This document shows positions 42,836 to 51,279 of a DNA stretch of 59,108 bases, piece after piece (the stretch's first letter is position 1; the number at the start of each line of letters is the position of its first letter). The position numbers were made by a program, and so were the translations under genes. A model generated the notes under the pieces. The model was given only the letters and a program-made list of their open reading frames with translations, searched no databases and was not told the origin of the DNA. Origin of the DNA: Candidatus Poseidoniaceae archaeon (lineage in GTDB: Archaea > Thermoplasmatota > Poseidoniia > Poseidoniales > Poseidoniaceae); contig JAPKCS010000009.1 of NCBI GenBank assembly GCA_028822845.1, positions 1-59,108 of the forward strand. Direction: 5' to 3'.

Positions 42836-44422
42836 ATGGGTTCCTGCCCTTATTGCCAGAGTATCACTCAAACGGGTGACACCATTTGCTATTCATGCGG
42901 GCGCGTCCTAGCGAATCTTCGTTCGAAAACCTTCGCAATGGAACAGCAATTCAATCAGGGTACAGCGGACACCGCTTACAAAATGACCAAGAAACCATCC
43001 GCTCGTGGTGTGATTCAAACACACACTGGACGAGCAAAGAACATCATGAAACGAACACGAAACCGCTCCAGGATGTTGGTTATGGTGGTTTTTATCGCCT
43101 TCGTCTTCACTTCCCCTACGGTCCAAGAAGCCTCAATTGCAAAGTTTGCGTCAATTAAGGAAAACATACTGCTTCAAGCATCGCCCTTCCACGTTTACCC
43201 GTTCGAAACGACGTACACGATTACGAAGAGCATCGAGGTCAGTGGAAGCGAAGGATATCTGATTGAAAACTTAGTGATCCCCTCCGATGTTCAATCCTTC
43301 AATGGCTCGGGAACGCAATTCACCTACACAGACGGCACACCTGCCCTTTCCACTGTGAATATTCAAAAAATTAATCAAATAACGATAACAGTGGATGGTC
43401 AACAACCAATTGTTGTCCCTCGCCAAGGAGTACCCGAACGTTCATTTGAAGAAAGAATAACAACCGCAAATGGCCATGAAATCTGGTGGCCAGGATACGG
43501 CAGCGGAAACGATTACTGCAGCGTTGGCGCATGCGTTAAAATTAAGATCAACCTAGCGAACGGGCAAACTTCAGATTTCCAATATTCAATTTCCCTCACA
43601 AGCACCGCCTACTCATGGTGGGATTCCGGCCGTGTAGACTCACGGATCGAAGGTGTTGAGCATGGTATCAACATGAAGAACAGTGGTACCTTTGCAGACA
43701 TCGACTTGCGTGACCCTACCGGTGAATCACAACAATACAAAGGGATAAAATGGTACGACCGGGGACTATCTCCGGTTCTCGATTCGCGATCCCTTGGCGG
43801 ATGGGCGGTCGACTCGACACACGAAACAGTGGTCGGAGTATCAAATCTCATATCGCAAGGTCTGCCCGAGGGGGAGAGCCAAAACGCATATGGTTACGCC
43901 CGTGCTGCTTTCGACTACCTCCACAAGTACGCAACATATGATAAAAATGCACCAATTATTGCTCGAAGCGGTGTCGAGTGCCTCGAGGCAGGTACTGGCG
44001 ATTGTGATGAACAAACAAATGCCTTCCTAGCACTTCTCCGCGTCCATAAATTACCAGGATGGTATGCATTTGGTGCACTCACAAGCGAGAAATATGAGGT
44101 TTGGGAAGGGCACGCCTGGGGTTACATCCAGCTACCAATGAGTGAAAAATGGTGCAATGAAAACAACATTGTTCTGTCCACATGTTTCGTTCAAGGACAA
44201 GTCGATGTAGTAAACAACAAATGGTTGCTTCACACACCAACAGCCTACATTGCATGGATTGAGCAACCAGATTCCAGCGGTGATCTTCTGAATTCGTACT
44301 ATCGCCCAGGAAGTTATACACAAGGAATCGATCGTTCTCCACCAGCCTACTCAACAATGGGTGAACCTGAATTTACCGGTGGAAAGTTCAAGGTGGCTAA
44401 GGTCGCAGAAAACCTCGGGTGA
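42836..44422 (+). CDS. Zinc-ribbon, membrane-anchored transglutaminase-like protein
   Basis: 528 residues. A cytosolic zinc ribbon (CPYC and CYSC) opens the protein, a membrane helix follows at about 75-90 (MLVMVVFIAFVFTS), and the rest lies outside. Residues 380-470 match the transglutaminase-like cysteine protease core: Cys390 in GTGDCDEQTNAFLALLR and His426 in EGHAWGYIQ. The acidic third member is not at the usual W-x-x-x-D place; W463-L-L-H466-T-P-T has His there. It may be a peptidase or crosslinker of surface proteins, or have lost activity. The start follows a TATA-like element by 26 bases. trkA starts about at its stop. Confidence 0.82.
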   Translation: MGSCPYCQSITQTGDTICYSCGRVLANLRSKTFAMEQQFNQGTADTAYKMTKKPSARGVIQTHTGRAKNIMKRTRNRSRMLVMVVFIAFVFTSPTVQEASIAKFASIKENILLQASPFHVYPFETTYTITKSIEVSGSEGYLIENLVIPSDVQSFNGSGTQFTYTDGTPALSTVNIQKINQITITVDGQQPIVVPRQGVPERSFEERITTANGHEIWWPGYGSGNDYCSVGACVKIKINLANGQTSDFQYSISLTSTAYSWWDSGRVDSRIEGVEHGINMKNSGTFADIDLRDPTGESQQYKGIKWYDRGLSPVLDSRSLGGWAVDSTHETVVGVSNLISQGLPEGESQNAYGYARAAFDYLHKYATYDKNAPIIARSGVECLEAGTGDCDEQTNAFLALLRVHKLPGWYAFGALTSEKYEVWEGHAWGYIQLPMSEKWCNENNIVLSTCFVQGQVDVVNNKWLLHTPTAYIAWIEQPDSSGDLLNSYYRPGSYTQGIDRSPPAYSTMGEPEFTGGKFKVAKVAENLG

Positions 44423-44427
44423 CACTC

Positions 44428-45846
44428 ATGAGAATTATTATCGGAGGCGCAGGTAGAGTTGGGACCGATCTGGCGAAAGCCTTGCGCGCTGAAGACATCG
44501 ACGTCGTCCTAATGGATTCTGATTCCAGAGCTGTCAAGAATGCCCAAAACCTCGATGTTCTTGTGATCCATGGTGACCTGACCAAAAGAGAGAAGTTGCA
44601 CGAAGCCGGAATTGGCACATCATCAGTGTTTGTGGCGGCTACGAATTCTGATGAACGAAACCTTCTGGCATGCGCATTGGCCAACCACGCTCACAAGGAA
44701 CTTGCTCCCGAAAACGCTGAACCTCTTTTGTCCATCTGTCGAGTCCATGATATGAACTTCATCGAAGAACAAAAAAATGGGTACTTGAGTCAATGGGCGA
44801 AAGTGAACCACGTGATCAATCCACTTGAAGGCGCCATCCAAAGGCTTCATTCAGGTCTTCGCTCTTCAGCCATTGAAGAGGTCATACCTTTCGGGCATGA
44901 AGCATACATCATTGAATTGGACATAACAAATCAAGCCACAACCGTTGTGTTCCAAACCCTCCGTGAAGCATCGAATCACATTGAAGGAGGCATGCCGCTG
45001 ATCGTCGGATTAAAGCGAGAGGGTGAGAAAAGCATCGTGCCAGATGGCGACTTCATGCTCATGCCGAATGACCGAATTGCTGTGGCGACTACGGGTCTTA
45101 CAAGTTTCAATCGAATTTTAAATATTTTTGGACACGAGGCGACCGATTTCCCCGTGAGTCCAAGGGTTGCAGTGATTGGTGCCAACAGGATTGGTCGAAG
45201 GATCGCTGATGATTGGCTGAAGTCTGGTGCGGAAGTGACTGTGATCGAACGGGACCTTCAACTCGCCAACGAACTCTCAGGTTCTCGAACAGGAGCCCAT
45301 CCAAACCTCGAAGTCATTCATGGTGACCATCTTGACCGTGACATACTCACTGAAATCGGTATTCCAGACCATCACATTGCCATTGCGGCACTCCCTGACG
45401 ATTTGGCCAGCATTGCAGCAGCGCTTCTCGCCAGCGACATGGGTGTTGACCGAACCGGTCTTTTGCTCAATGATGCAGACTTGGTCAAGGTGACTCAGCG
45501 AATGGGAATCACCTTCGCAGTTGACCGCAAGCGTGTGGCCGTGGACAACATGCTGGCTCAGATACATACCAAGACGGCCGGTTCCTACGCTCTTCTCACT
45601 AACATTCCAAACATCATTGGCGTGAGCATGGAAGTCAATGAGCGTGCTAAATTCTCAGGCAAAAGAATTGTTGAAGCAAACTTACCGGATTGGTTGAGAA
45701 TTGCCTTCATTCAACGTCGGAACACCAAGGGCATGTGGGAATCCTTGCGTCCATCACCAGACAAAACATTGCTGAATGGAGATCGATTGATCATCTTCAG
45801 CAGCCCAGACAGAATTACTGATATCGAGAAACGATTCAAGGTGTGA
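44428..45846 (+). CDS. trkA: Trk potassium uptake NAD-binding subunit
   Basis: TrkA forms the cytosolic gating ring of the TrkH potassium channel. The 472 residues contain two RCK-N (Rossmann) plus RCK-C units: the first begins IIIGGAGRVGTDLAKAL, the second VIGANRIGRRIADDW (about residue 245), each followed by a ligand-binding C subdomain. ATG 44428 is preferred over a GTG at 44419 because GGTGA precedes it. trkH begins 3 bases after its stop. The first Rossmann unit has the GxGxxG loop as GGAGRVG; the second reads GANRIGR. Confidence 0.95.
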   Translation: MRIIIGGAGRVGTDLAKALRAEDIDVVLMDSDSRAVKNAQNLDVLVIHGDLTKREKLHEAGIGTSSVFVAATNSDERNLLACALANHAHKELAPENAEPLLSICRVHDMNFIEEQKNGYLSQWAKVNHVINPLEGAIQRLHSGLRSSAIEEVIPFGHEAYIIELDITNQATTVVFQTLREASNHIEGGMPLIVGLKREGEKSIVPDGDFMLMPNDRIAVATTGLTSFNRILNIFGHEATDFPVSPRVAVIGANRIGRRIADDWLKSGAEVTVIERDLQLANELSGSRTGAHPNLEVIHGDHLDRDILTEIGIPDHHIAIAALPDDLASIAAALLASDMGVDRTGLLLNDADLVKVTQRMGITFAVDRKRVAVDNMLAQIHTKTAGSYALLTNIPNIIGVSMEVNERAKFSGKRIVEANLPDWLRIAFIQRRNTKGMWESLRPSPDKTLLNGDRLIIFSSPDRITDIEKRFKV

Positions 45847-45849
45847 TCC

Positions 45850-47475
45850 ATGCGTTCTGACGTGTTGTACCTTATTTTGGGCTGGACGTTGATTGCCCTT
45901 GTTTTTCCATTGTTTTTTTGTGGTTTAATCACTGCGAGCATTGATTCCATCGAGCTTGCAATCAAGGCGTTCGCCATCCCCTGCCTCATCTCTTTGTTTG
46001 CAGGGCTCATGATGTTGAGTTTTGGAACACATACCAACACAAGCGAGCGACTGAGAGACCGGGAAGCATTCGCAGGCGTCGCTCTTGTTTGGCCTATTGC
46101 GGTCTTTATTGGGGCCCTGCCGTTTTGGTTGGGTGGAGTATTTGTCGGCCCATTCTCAGTCGATGCATCGATCATGGACATGGCAAGAGGTGCTGTTAAT
46201 TCTTGGTTCGAATCAATGTCAGGATTCACCACCACTGGGGCTACGGTGATTTCCCATAACATGAGTCCAAATTGCATTCCAGGCACCACTGCCGATTGTA
46301 TCAACGCTCAACCACGGGGACTGCTCCTATGGCGTTCCCTCACTCAATGGTTCGGAGGAATGGGAATCATCATGCTCGGAATGATGGTGCTGTCTCGAAT
46401 CATTGGAGGTGGGATGGCACTGGCTCGAGCGGAACTTACTGGACCATCATTGTCCCGTCTGCGCCCAAAACTAAAACAAACTGCGTTTGCTTTATGGGGA
46501 TTGTATCTTTTCTTGACGGTCATTGAATTTTTCCTCCTCTACGCCACCGGTGCCATGGACCTGTTTGATTCGATCAATCACGCTTTGACAACGATGCCAT
46601 CTGGAGGTTTTTCCACGCGAGATGCAAGCATCGGATTCTATGACTCAGTTTTAGTGGAATCAATAATTATTGTATTCATGTTCTTAGCAGGTGTTAATTT
46701 CACTCTCCTTTGGTTTATCCGCGACGGGGATTTCAAGAGAGCCTTTGGAGATGAAGAGTTTCGGAACTATCTGGTGTACCTCACCGTTGCTATCATCGCA
46801 ATATTTGGAGCTCTGATCGCTTCTGGGACATCTGTAGGAACATCATTACGGGACAGCATGTTCCAAGTCGTTTCGATTGGTACCAGTACGGGGTACACAT
46901 CGACGGACTACATGGATGCCTCCTGGCCCTTGGTAACGCATTTGATTCTGTTCATTCTAATGGTCGTCGGTGCGAGTGCAGGTTCGACCAGTGGTGGACT
47001 GAAACTTCTACGCGTCAATTTGGCGTTCAAAGTAGCGATGAGGGAACTGGTCAAAATTGCGCAACCGAGAAAGATTGAGCAAATCCGAATGAACGGGGAA
47101 GTGGTCGAACAAAACCAGATCGGCCTCATCATAGGAATGTTGTTTGTGTGGGTTGGCCTGTTTTTCATATCAAGTCTAATTTTAGCGATTTTCATGCCGG
47201 GAGATACGTTTGAGAGTGTCACGATGGTTGTTGCATCTTCCCTCGGTAATACGGGTCCGACGTTAGGGGATTATGGTCCCAGTTCGACTTGGGCGGGAAT
47301 GAACTCCGGTGCTCTAATCATCACATCGATTCTGATGTGGTTCGGCCGACTTGAGTTGCTCACAGCAGTTATCCTCATTCACCCCCACACTTGGAGAAGG
47401 GAAGAAAAAGTACAATCTGACAGACGTGCTATTGCTCTCTTCCGACGTCTCATGGAAGACGAAGAGAAACCCTAA
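45850..47475 (+). CDS. trkH: Trk potassium transporter, membrane subunit
   Basis: A 541-residue integral membrane protein with four M1-P-M2 repeats forming the K+ pore. Selectivity-filter type Gly-containing loops are visible: SMSGFTTTGATVIS, TMPSGGFSTRDASIG, SIGTSTGYTSTDY and SSLGNTGPTLGDYG. GTSTGYTSTD and the QWFGGMGIIMLGMMV and SAGSTSGGLKLLRV stretches are typical of TrkH/KtrB. TrkA is directly upstream, so the two form one K+ uptake system. K+ homeostasis suits a marine organism. Confidence 0.96.
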   Translation: MRSDVLYLILGWTLIALVFPLFFCGLITASIDSIELAIKAFAIPCLISLFAGLMMLSFGTHTNTSERLRDREAFAGVALVWPIAVFIGALPFWLGGVFVGPFSVDASIMDMARGAVNSWFESMSGFTTTGATVISHNMSPNCIPGTTADCINAQPRGLLLWRSLTQWFGGMGIIMLGMMVLSRIIGGGMALARAELTGPSLSRLRPKLKQTAFALWGLYLFLTVIEFFLLYATGAMDLFDSINHALTTMPSGGFSTRDASIGFYDSVLVESIIIVFMFLAGVNFTLLWFIRDGDFKRAFGDEEFRNYLVYLTVAIIAIFGALIASGTSVGTSLRDSMFQVVSIGTSTGYTSTDYMDASWPLVTHLILFILMVVGASAGSTSGGLKLLRVNLAFKVAMRELVKIAQPRKIEQIRMNGEVVEQNQIGLIIGMLFVWVGLFFISSLILAIFMPGDTFESVTMVVASSLGNTGPTLGDYGPSSTWAGMNSGALIITSILMWFGRLELLTAVILIHPHTWRREEKVQSDRRAIALFRRLMEDEEKP

Positions 47476-47479
47476 CCGT

Positions 47480-49066
47480 TCAGAATAACTTCATTTGACC
47501 TGGAGAAGATGGCTCGTCTTTACCAGACTGATTCACATCTGCACCTACCTCTGCTTCGAGAGGCTCCTCAATGATTGGAACCGGGACAGATGCTTGAGCT
47601 TCAATGAAGGCATCGAGTTTGAGGTTGTAGGCCTTGATCAAATCCTTGGTCGATCGCCTCGAAAGAGCCAACCCCGCCATCGAGGCGTGTTCTTCACCAG
47701 AAAAGCCCAATCGAATGGATAAATCAAATTCATTCGAATCACCGATGCCGGGCGTGTCCTTGACCATGGCAGCCAACAGAGGCATCATTTCATCTCGCAC
47801 CGTCGCCTTGCTCGATCCCGAAAATTGCGACAAACGGTCAACGATCGCTGGGCGGACCCAAGATGCTTGGCGTCGTAAGAAGGTGGGATACGAGGAGTAG
47901 ATGCGGTCCCGAAAGGGGACTTTATTCGGCACCGAGGCTGAAAGACTTGCCAATTGGCCGCTCCAGTACCATGAACGGTGTGCGGTGTTTTGGTATTGAC
48001 CCATCAACATCCGAGCAGCGATGGCCAGGGTCTGATTGCCTCGTTCGATGGATTGCTTTTCGGGAAAGAGTGAAGCGTTGTTCCAGTGAACCCAATTGAT
48101 CAATTCACTTGGTGGTTTATCGATCGTCCGACCCACAGCGACAGCCTTTGCGGCTTCATTCGATCTGTACAAAGCATCGAGTCCTGGAAACACTTCAAGG
48201 GTTGAATCTCGTTGGCCCGAGATGGCTTGTGCCTCGACCATGGCTTTGGTGATCTCACCATCAGCGGTTGAAGCAAGCACTTGCAAATCTCGAACCAATG
48301 CTCTCAAATCACCTGGGTTGTGGTCAACCAATGCTTGAACCGCAGCTTCATCAAAACCCAAGTCTTCCTCTCGAAGAACTCGCTTAGCAATCCGGCGCAG
48401 TGCTTCATTGCTGGCCCTTTCGAAGGTGATGATCTCGACATGAGGTTTGAAGCGGTCACGGGTTGAACGCCAACTCGATCCTTTTCCCCACAATCCCATG
48501 ACTTCGTTGCAAGCTAAAATGACTGGTTGCTTGGTGTTGGCTAAGAGGTTGAGCAGTTCTGCTTTCCCTCCAGAATCACCAGAAAGTTTCACATCGCGAC
48601 CCGTATCGTCTTCCCCTTGCATTGCCTTGGTAATACGATCCTGACTCACCGCTCGAAGTCCACCCGAAATGTGGTCCACTTCATCCAACAGAATGAGGGT
48701 GCGTTGTTTCTTTGCATTCGGATCATGAAAAAGAGAACGGTGTGTGCTTCCATGCGTCGCTGCTTTTCGAATTGCAGCAGCGTTTCGAGCATCTGATGCA
48801 TTCAATTCAATGACGTTCCATCCAAGATCATTGGCAATGGCTCGAGCAACTGAAGTCTTACCGACACCCGGAGGTCCAACCAAAAGAATGGATTTCTTTT
48901 TTGGCGTGTTGTTTTGCCAATCATCCAACCAGGCTCTGATTTTTCGCCTCTGGACTTCATTGCCTTCAAGATGACGTTCTGAAGTGGGGCGATGACGTTC
49001 CGTCCAATCACTCACCTCAGGCATAGGCCTACCTTCTTCCGAAGGTTCTTCAACATTGATGGTCAA
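47480..49066 (-). CDS. rfcL: Replication factor C large subunit
   Basis: The clamp-loader large subunit opens the PCNA ring with RfcS. The 528 residues carry Walker A GPPGVGKTSVARAIA, ELNASDARN, Walker B LILLDEVDHISGG, a sensor-1-type ILACNEV segment, an arginine/sensor-2 stretch and a collar domain. The C-terminus ends in GQMKLF, a short QxxLF ending that resembles a minimal PCNA-interacting motif at the extreme terminus. RfcS and PCNA are elsewhere. It lies 25 bases downstream of glyS (minus), probably co-transcribed. Confidence 0.94.
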   Translation of the reverse strand: MTINVEEPSEEGRPMPEVSDWTERHRPTSERHLEGNEVQRRKIRAWLDDWQNNTPKKKSILLVGPPGVGKTSVARAIANDLGWNVIELNASDARNAAAIRKAATHGSTHRSLFHDPNAKKQRTLILLDEVDHISGGLRAVSQDRITKAMQGEDDTGRDVKLSGDSGGKAELLNLLANTKQPVILACNEVMGLWGKGSSWRSTRDRFKPHVEIITFERASNEALRRIAKRVLREEDLGFDEAAVQALVDHNPGDLRALVRDLQVLASTADGEITKAMVEAQAISGQRDSTLEVFPGLDALYRSNEAAKAVAVGRTIDKPPSELINWVHWNNASLFPEKQSIERGNQTLAIAARMLMGQYQNTAHRSWYWSGQLASLSASVPNKVPFRDRIYSSYPTFLRRQASWVRPAIVDRLSQFSGSSKATVRDEMMPLLAAMVKDTPGIGDSNEFDLSIRLGFSGEEHASMAGLALSRRSTKDLIKAYNLKLDAFIEAQASVPVPIIEEPLEAEVGADVNQSGKDEPSSPGQMKLF

Positions 49067-49091
49067 ATGGGCTAAAGAACTTGATCTGAAT

Positions 49092-50825
49092 TCAAAGGAG
49101 ATCGTCTGTGTGAACCCGATGCTGTTCGCCTGTGTCCCGATTACGAACCGTAACCGTGCCGTCTTCGATGGATTGATGGTCGACGGTCAAGCAGTGCGGA
49201 ACGCCAATTTCATCAGCCCTGGCATAGCGCCGTCCTATAGAACCGCTACTGTCGTACACAGAGACGATGCCTGGTGCGGCACAGAGTGTGCGATGAAGGG
49301 TCCGTGCCATTTCGCCCATACCTTCTTTTTCGAACAGAGGGAACACGCAATAATCGACGGGAGCGATGGAGTTGTTTAGGCGTAAAACAGTGTATGAATC
49401 ACCATCTTTCCCTGTGTCGTCATAGGCGTGATCAAGGATATGCCAAATAATCCGGTCAATTCCAAATGCTGGTTCGACAACGTGTGGAATGTACCATTCC
49501 CCACTGATGGTTTCTGTTCGTTGAACACGCTTTACATGCTCGGGGGAGACATCCACTTCTTCGCCTGATGCTAAGGTGACAAGGGTTGGGAATGAAGTGG
49601 ACGCATCAAGGCCTTCAACCGCCTTTTTCACCGCTCCGGCAAGGGCTCTAAATGCAGGGCCTGCAGTGGCACCATTCATGGTCCAGCCATCAATTTCCAC
49701 AACCTTTGGTTCGGAGAATTCACGTCGAGCTCTCAGAGTTTTCCCTGTCGCTTTTTCATGGGCTTCCAAGTCATAACATCCTCTGTGAGCAATGCCAACA
49801 CACTCGACCCAGCCATAGGAACCGAGGATTTCAGCATCCCAGCAGTCCATTGCATAGTGGGCCATTTCATCTGCTTCGTGCTGGCGGAATCGAAGCCGTT
49901 CGGGATCGATGCCTACTTTGACGAGGAAATCGTAGGTTTGGGCCATGAAGAAGCCAACCGTTGAATGTCGAACGGTGTTTGAGGAAACAGCGTCTTCGAT
50001 CGACATTTTCACTTCCTCTTGGCCATCGGGGAGCAAGCGCATCTCGATCCCAGCCCACTGACTGAAATCATGAAGTTGCTGTTCATGAGGGTTGATGAAA
50101 TATTCAAGTTCAGCCATGTTGAATTCTCGCAGACGGATCATGCCTTGACGGGGTGAAATTTCGTTCCTGTAGCCCTTTCCAACTTGAATTGCGCCAAATG
50201 GTAAACGATCACGGTTATGCCTCAGAAGAGCAGAGAAGGAGGTGAACATACCTTGTGCAGTTTCTGGACGCAAAAATCCAGGACGACCAGATGAACCGGC
50301 GCCAATGGTCGTGTTGAACATCAAGTTTTGAGCTGAAACCTCACTCCACGATTGCTCGTTGCAATTTGGACAGGTTGGGTTGATTTCAAACAAAAGCGAT
50401 TGCAGCTCTGATTGAGTCAAAGCGTCGGGGTTGGGATGCGACGCTTCGAGAAGAGTGTCAGCCCTACTGGCTTCTTCACACGCAGTGCATACGGTCATAA
50501 AATCTGAAAATTCACCAACGTGGCCAGATGCTTCCAAAACGGCATAGGGAGTGACTGTGGGGCATGAGAGTTCAACAATGTTCCCAAGCGCAAGCCAATG
50601 ATTGATCCATGTTTGATTGACTCGGTTTCGCAACCGACCGCCCACTGGTCCGAAATCATAGAGGCCTTTTGCACCGCCGTGAATTTCAAACGCTGGCAAG
50701 ATGATGCCTCTGCGCTTTAGCATTCCAGACATTCGCTCGAGTCGTTCAGCGTCATGTGTCATAGAATCCACGCTCAACCCTCGTAACGCAAGCCGCCTTT
50801 CAACCTCTCCGTTCAATTCGTGCAT
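49092..50825 (-). CDS. glyS: Glycyl-tRNA synthetase (archaeal/eukaryal alpha2 type)
   Basis: A 577-residue class II synthetase charging tRNA-Gly. Motif 1 region YDFGPVGGRLRNRVNQTWI, motif 2 FLRPETAQGMFTSFSALL, GYRNEISPRQGMIRLREFNMAELEYF and the motif 3 segment AFGIDRIIWHILDHA are clear. The C-terminal HGTP anticodon domain includes DEIGVPHCLTVD. The ATG at 50825 is preceded by GGGGGT; an ATG at 50861 is an alternative. rfcL follows on the same strand. Confidence 0.95.
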   Translation of the reverse strand: MHELNGEVERRLALRGLSVDSMTHDAERLERMSGMLKRRGIILPAFEIHGGAKGLYDFGPVGGRLRNRVNQTWINHWLALGNIVELSCPTVTPYAVLEASGHVGEFSDFMTVCTACEEASRADTLLEASHPNPDALTQSELQSLLFEINPTCPNCNEQSWSEVSAQNLMFNTTIGAGSSGRPGFLRPETAQGMFTSFSALLRHNRDRLPFGAIQVGKGYRNEISPRQGMIRLREFNMAELEYFINPHEQQLHDFSQWAGIEMRLLPDGQEEVKMSIEDAVSSNTVRHSTVGFFMAQTYDFLVKVGIDPERLRFRQHEADEMAHYAMDCWDAEILGSYGWVECVGIAHRGCYDLEAHEKATGKTLRARREFSEPKVVEIDGWTMNGATAGPAFRALAGAVKKAVEGLDASTSFPTLVTLASGEEVDVSPEHVKRVQRTETISGEWYIPHVVEPAFGIDRIIWHILDHAYDDTGKDGDSYTVLRLNNSIAPVDYCVFPLFEKEGMGEMARTLHRTLCAAPGIVSVYDSSGSIGRRYARADEIGVPHCLTVDHQSIEDGTVTVRNRDTGEQHRVHTDDLL

Positions 50826-50872
50826 AAAACCCCCAAGCGTAGCGTTAAGAAGCATGGCCACTTGTCAAAATC

Positions 50873-51187
50873 ATGGGACAATCCATGGTAGCAATCACCG
50901 AATCGGATTGCACCGGTTGTGATTTATGCATTTCACATTGCCCATTCGAGGCCTTGCTTCCGCTTCTTGAATCCCCTCCAAATCGAACAAAAACCAAACG
51001 TCCAGTTGTGGTTGTTGAATCCCAGTGTGTTGGCTGTCTTTCATGCATCGGCTCGTGCCCTACCCAAGCCCTTCACGAGCTGATAACACCCCCTAGCGCG
51101 GCAGAATCGCCACTTCTCAACCCACCAAAGCCACCACCAACAGAGCCAGTTAACAGGTGGAAAAAGGGCGGATTACGATGGGCATAA
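50873..51187 (+). CDS. Two-cluster 4Fe-4S ferredoxin
   Basis: 104 residues. Two CxxCxxCxxxC motifs (CTGCDLCISHCP and CVGCLSCIGSCP) each ligate a 4Fe-4S cluster, and the spacing between them (about 40 residues with a Pro/Lys/Thr-rich loop) is longer than in bacterial 2[4Fe-4S] ferredoxins. The C-terminus is Pro-rich and ends in GLRWA. It is an electron carrier whose partner enzyme is unknown. ATG 50873 lies 25 bases after a GTTAAGA element, suggesting leaderless transcription; an ATG at 50885 is alternative. It diverges from glyS. Confidence 0.85.
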   Translation: MGQSMVAITESDCTGCDLCISHCPFEALLPLLESPPNRTKTKRPVVVVESQCVGCLSCIGSCPTQALHELITPPSAAESPLLNPPKPPPTEPVNRWKKGGLRWA

Positions 51188-51279
51188 CCCACGTGATTCT
51201 CGTTCAATAGCGATGGCCTGATACAACAGGTTCATTTACTCGTTCCTAGCACTCCAACTCACGGGCACGTGAGAAAAAA
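51188..51279. other. Intergenic region upstream of lhr
   Basis: 92 bases. It contains two copies of CACGTGA (51190-51196 and 51266-51272), the second just before the start, and no convincing TATA element. GTGAG 8 bases upstream of the ATG may serve as ribosome site. Confidence 0.3.

Noticed and set aside
45711-46304. 197-residue minus-strand frame at the trkA/trkH junction
   Set aside because: Spans the ends of two well-supported genes on the other strand and has no recognisable domain.
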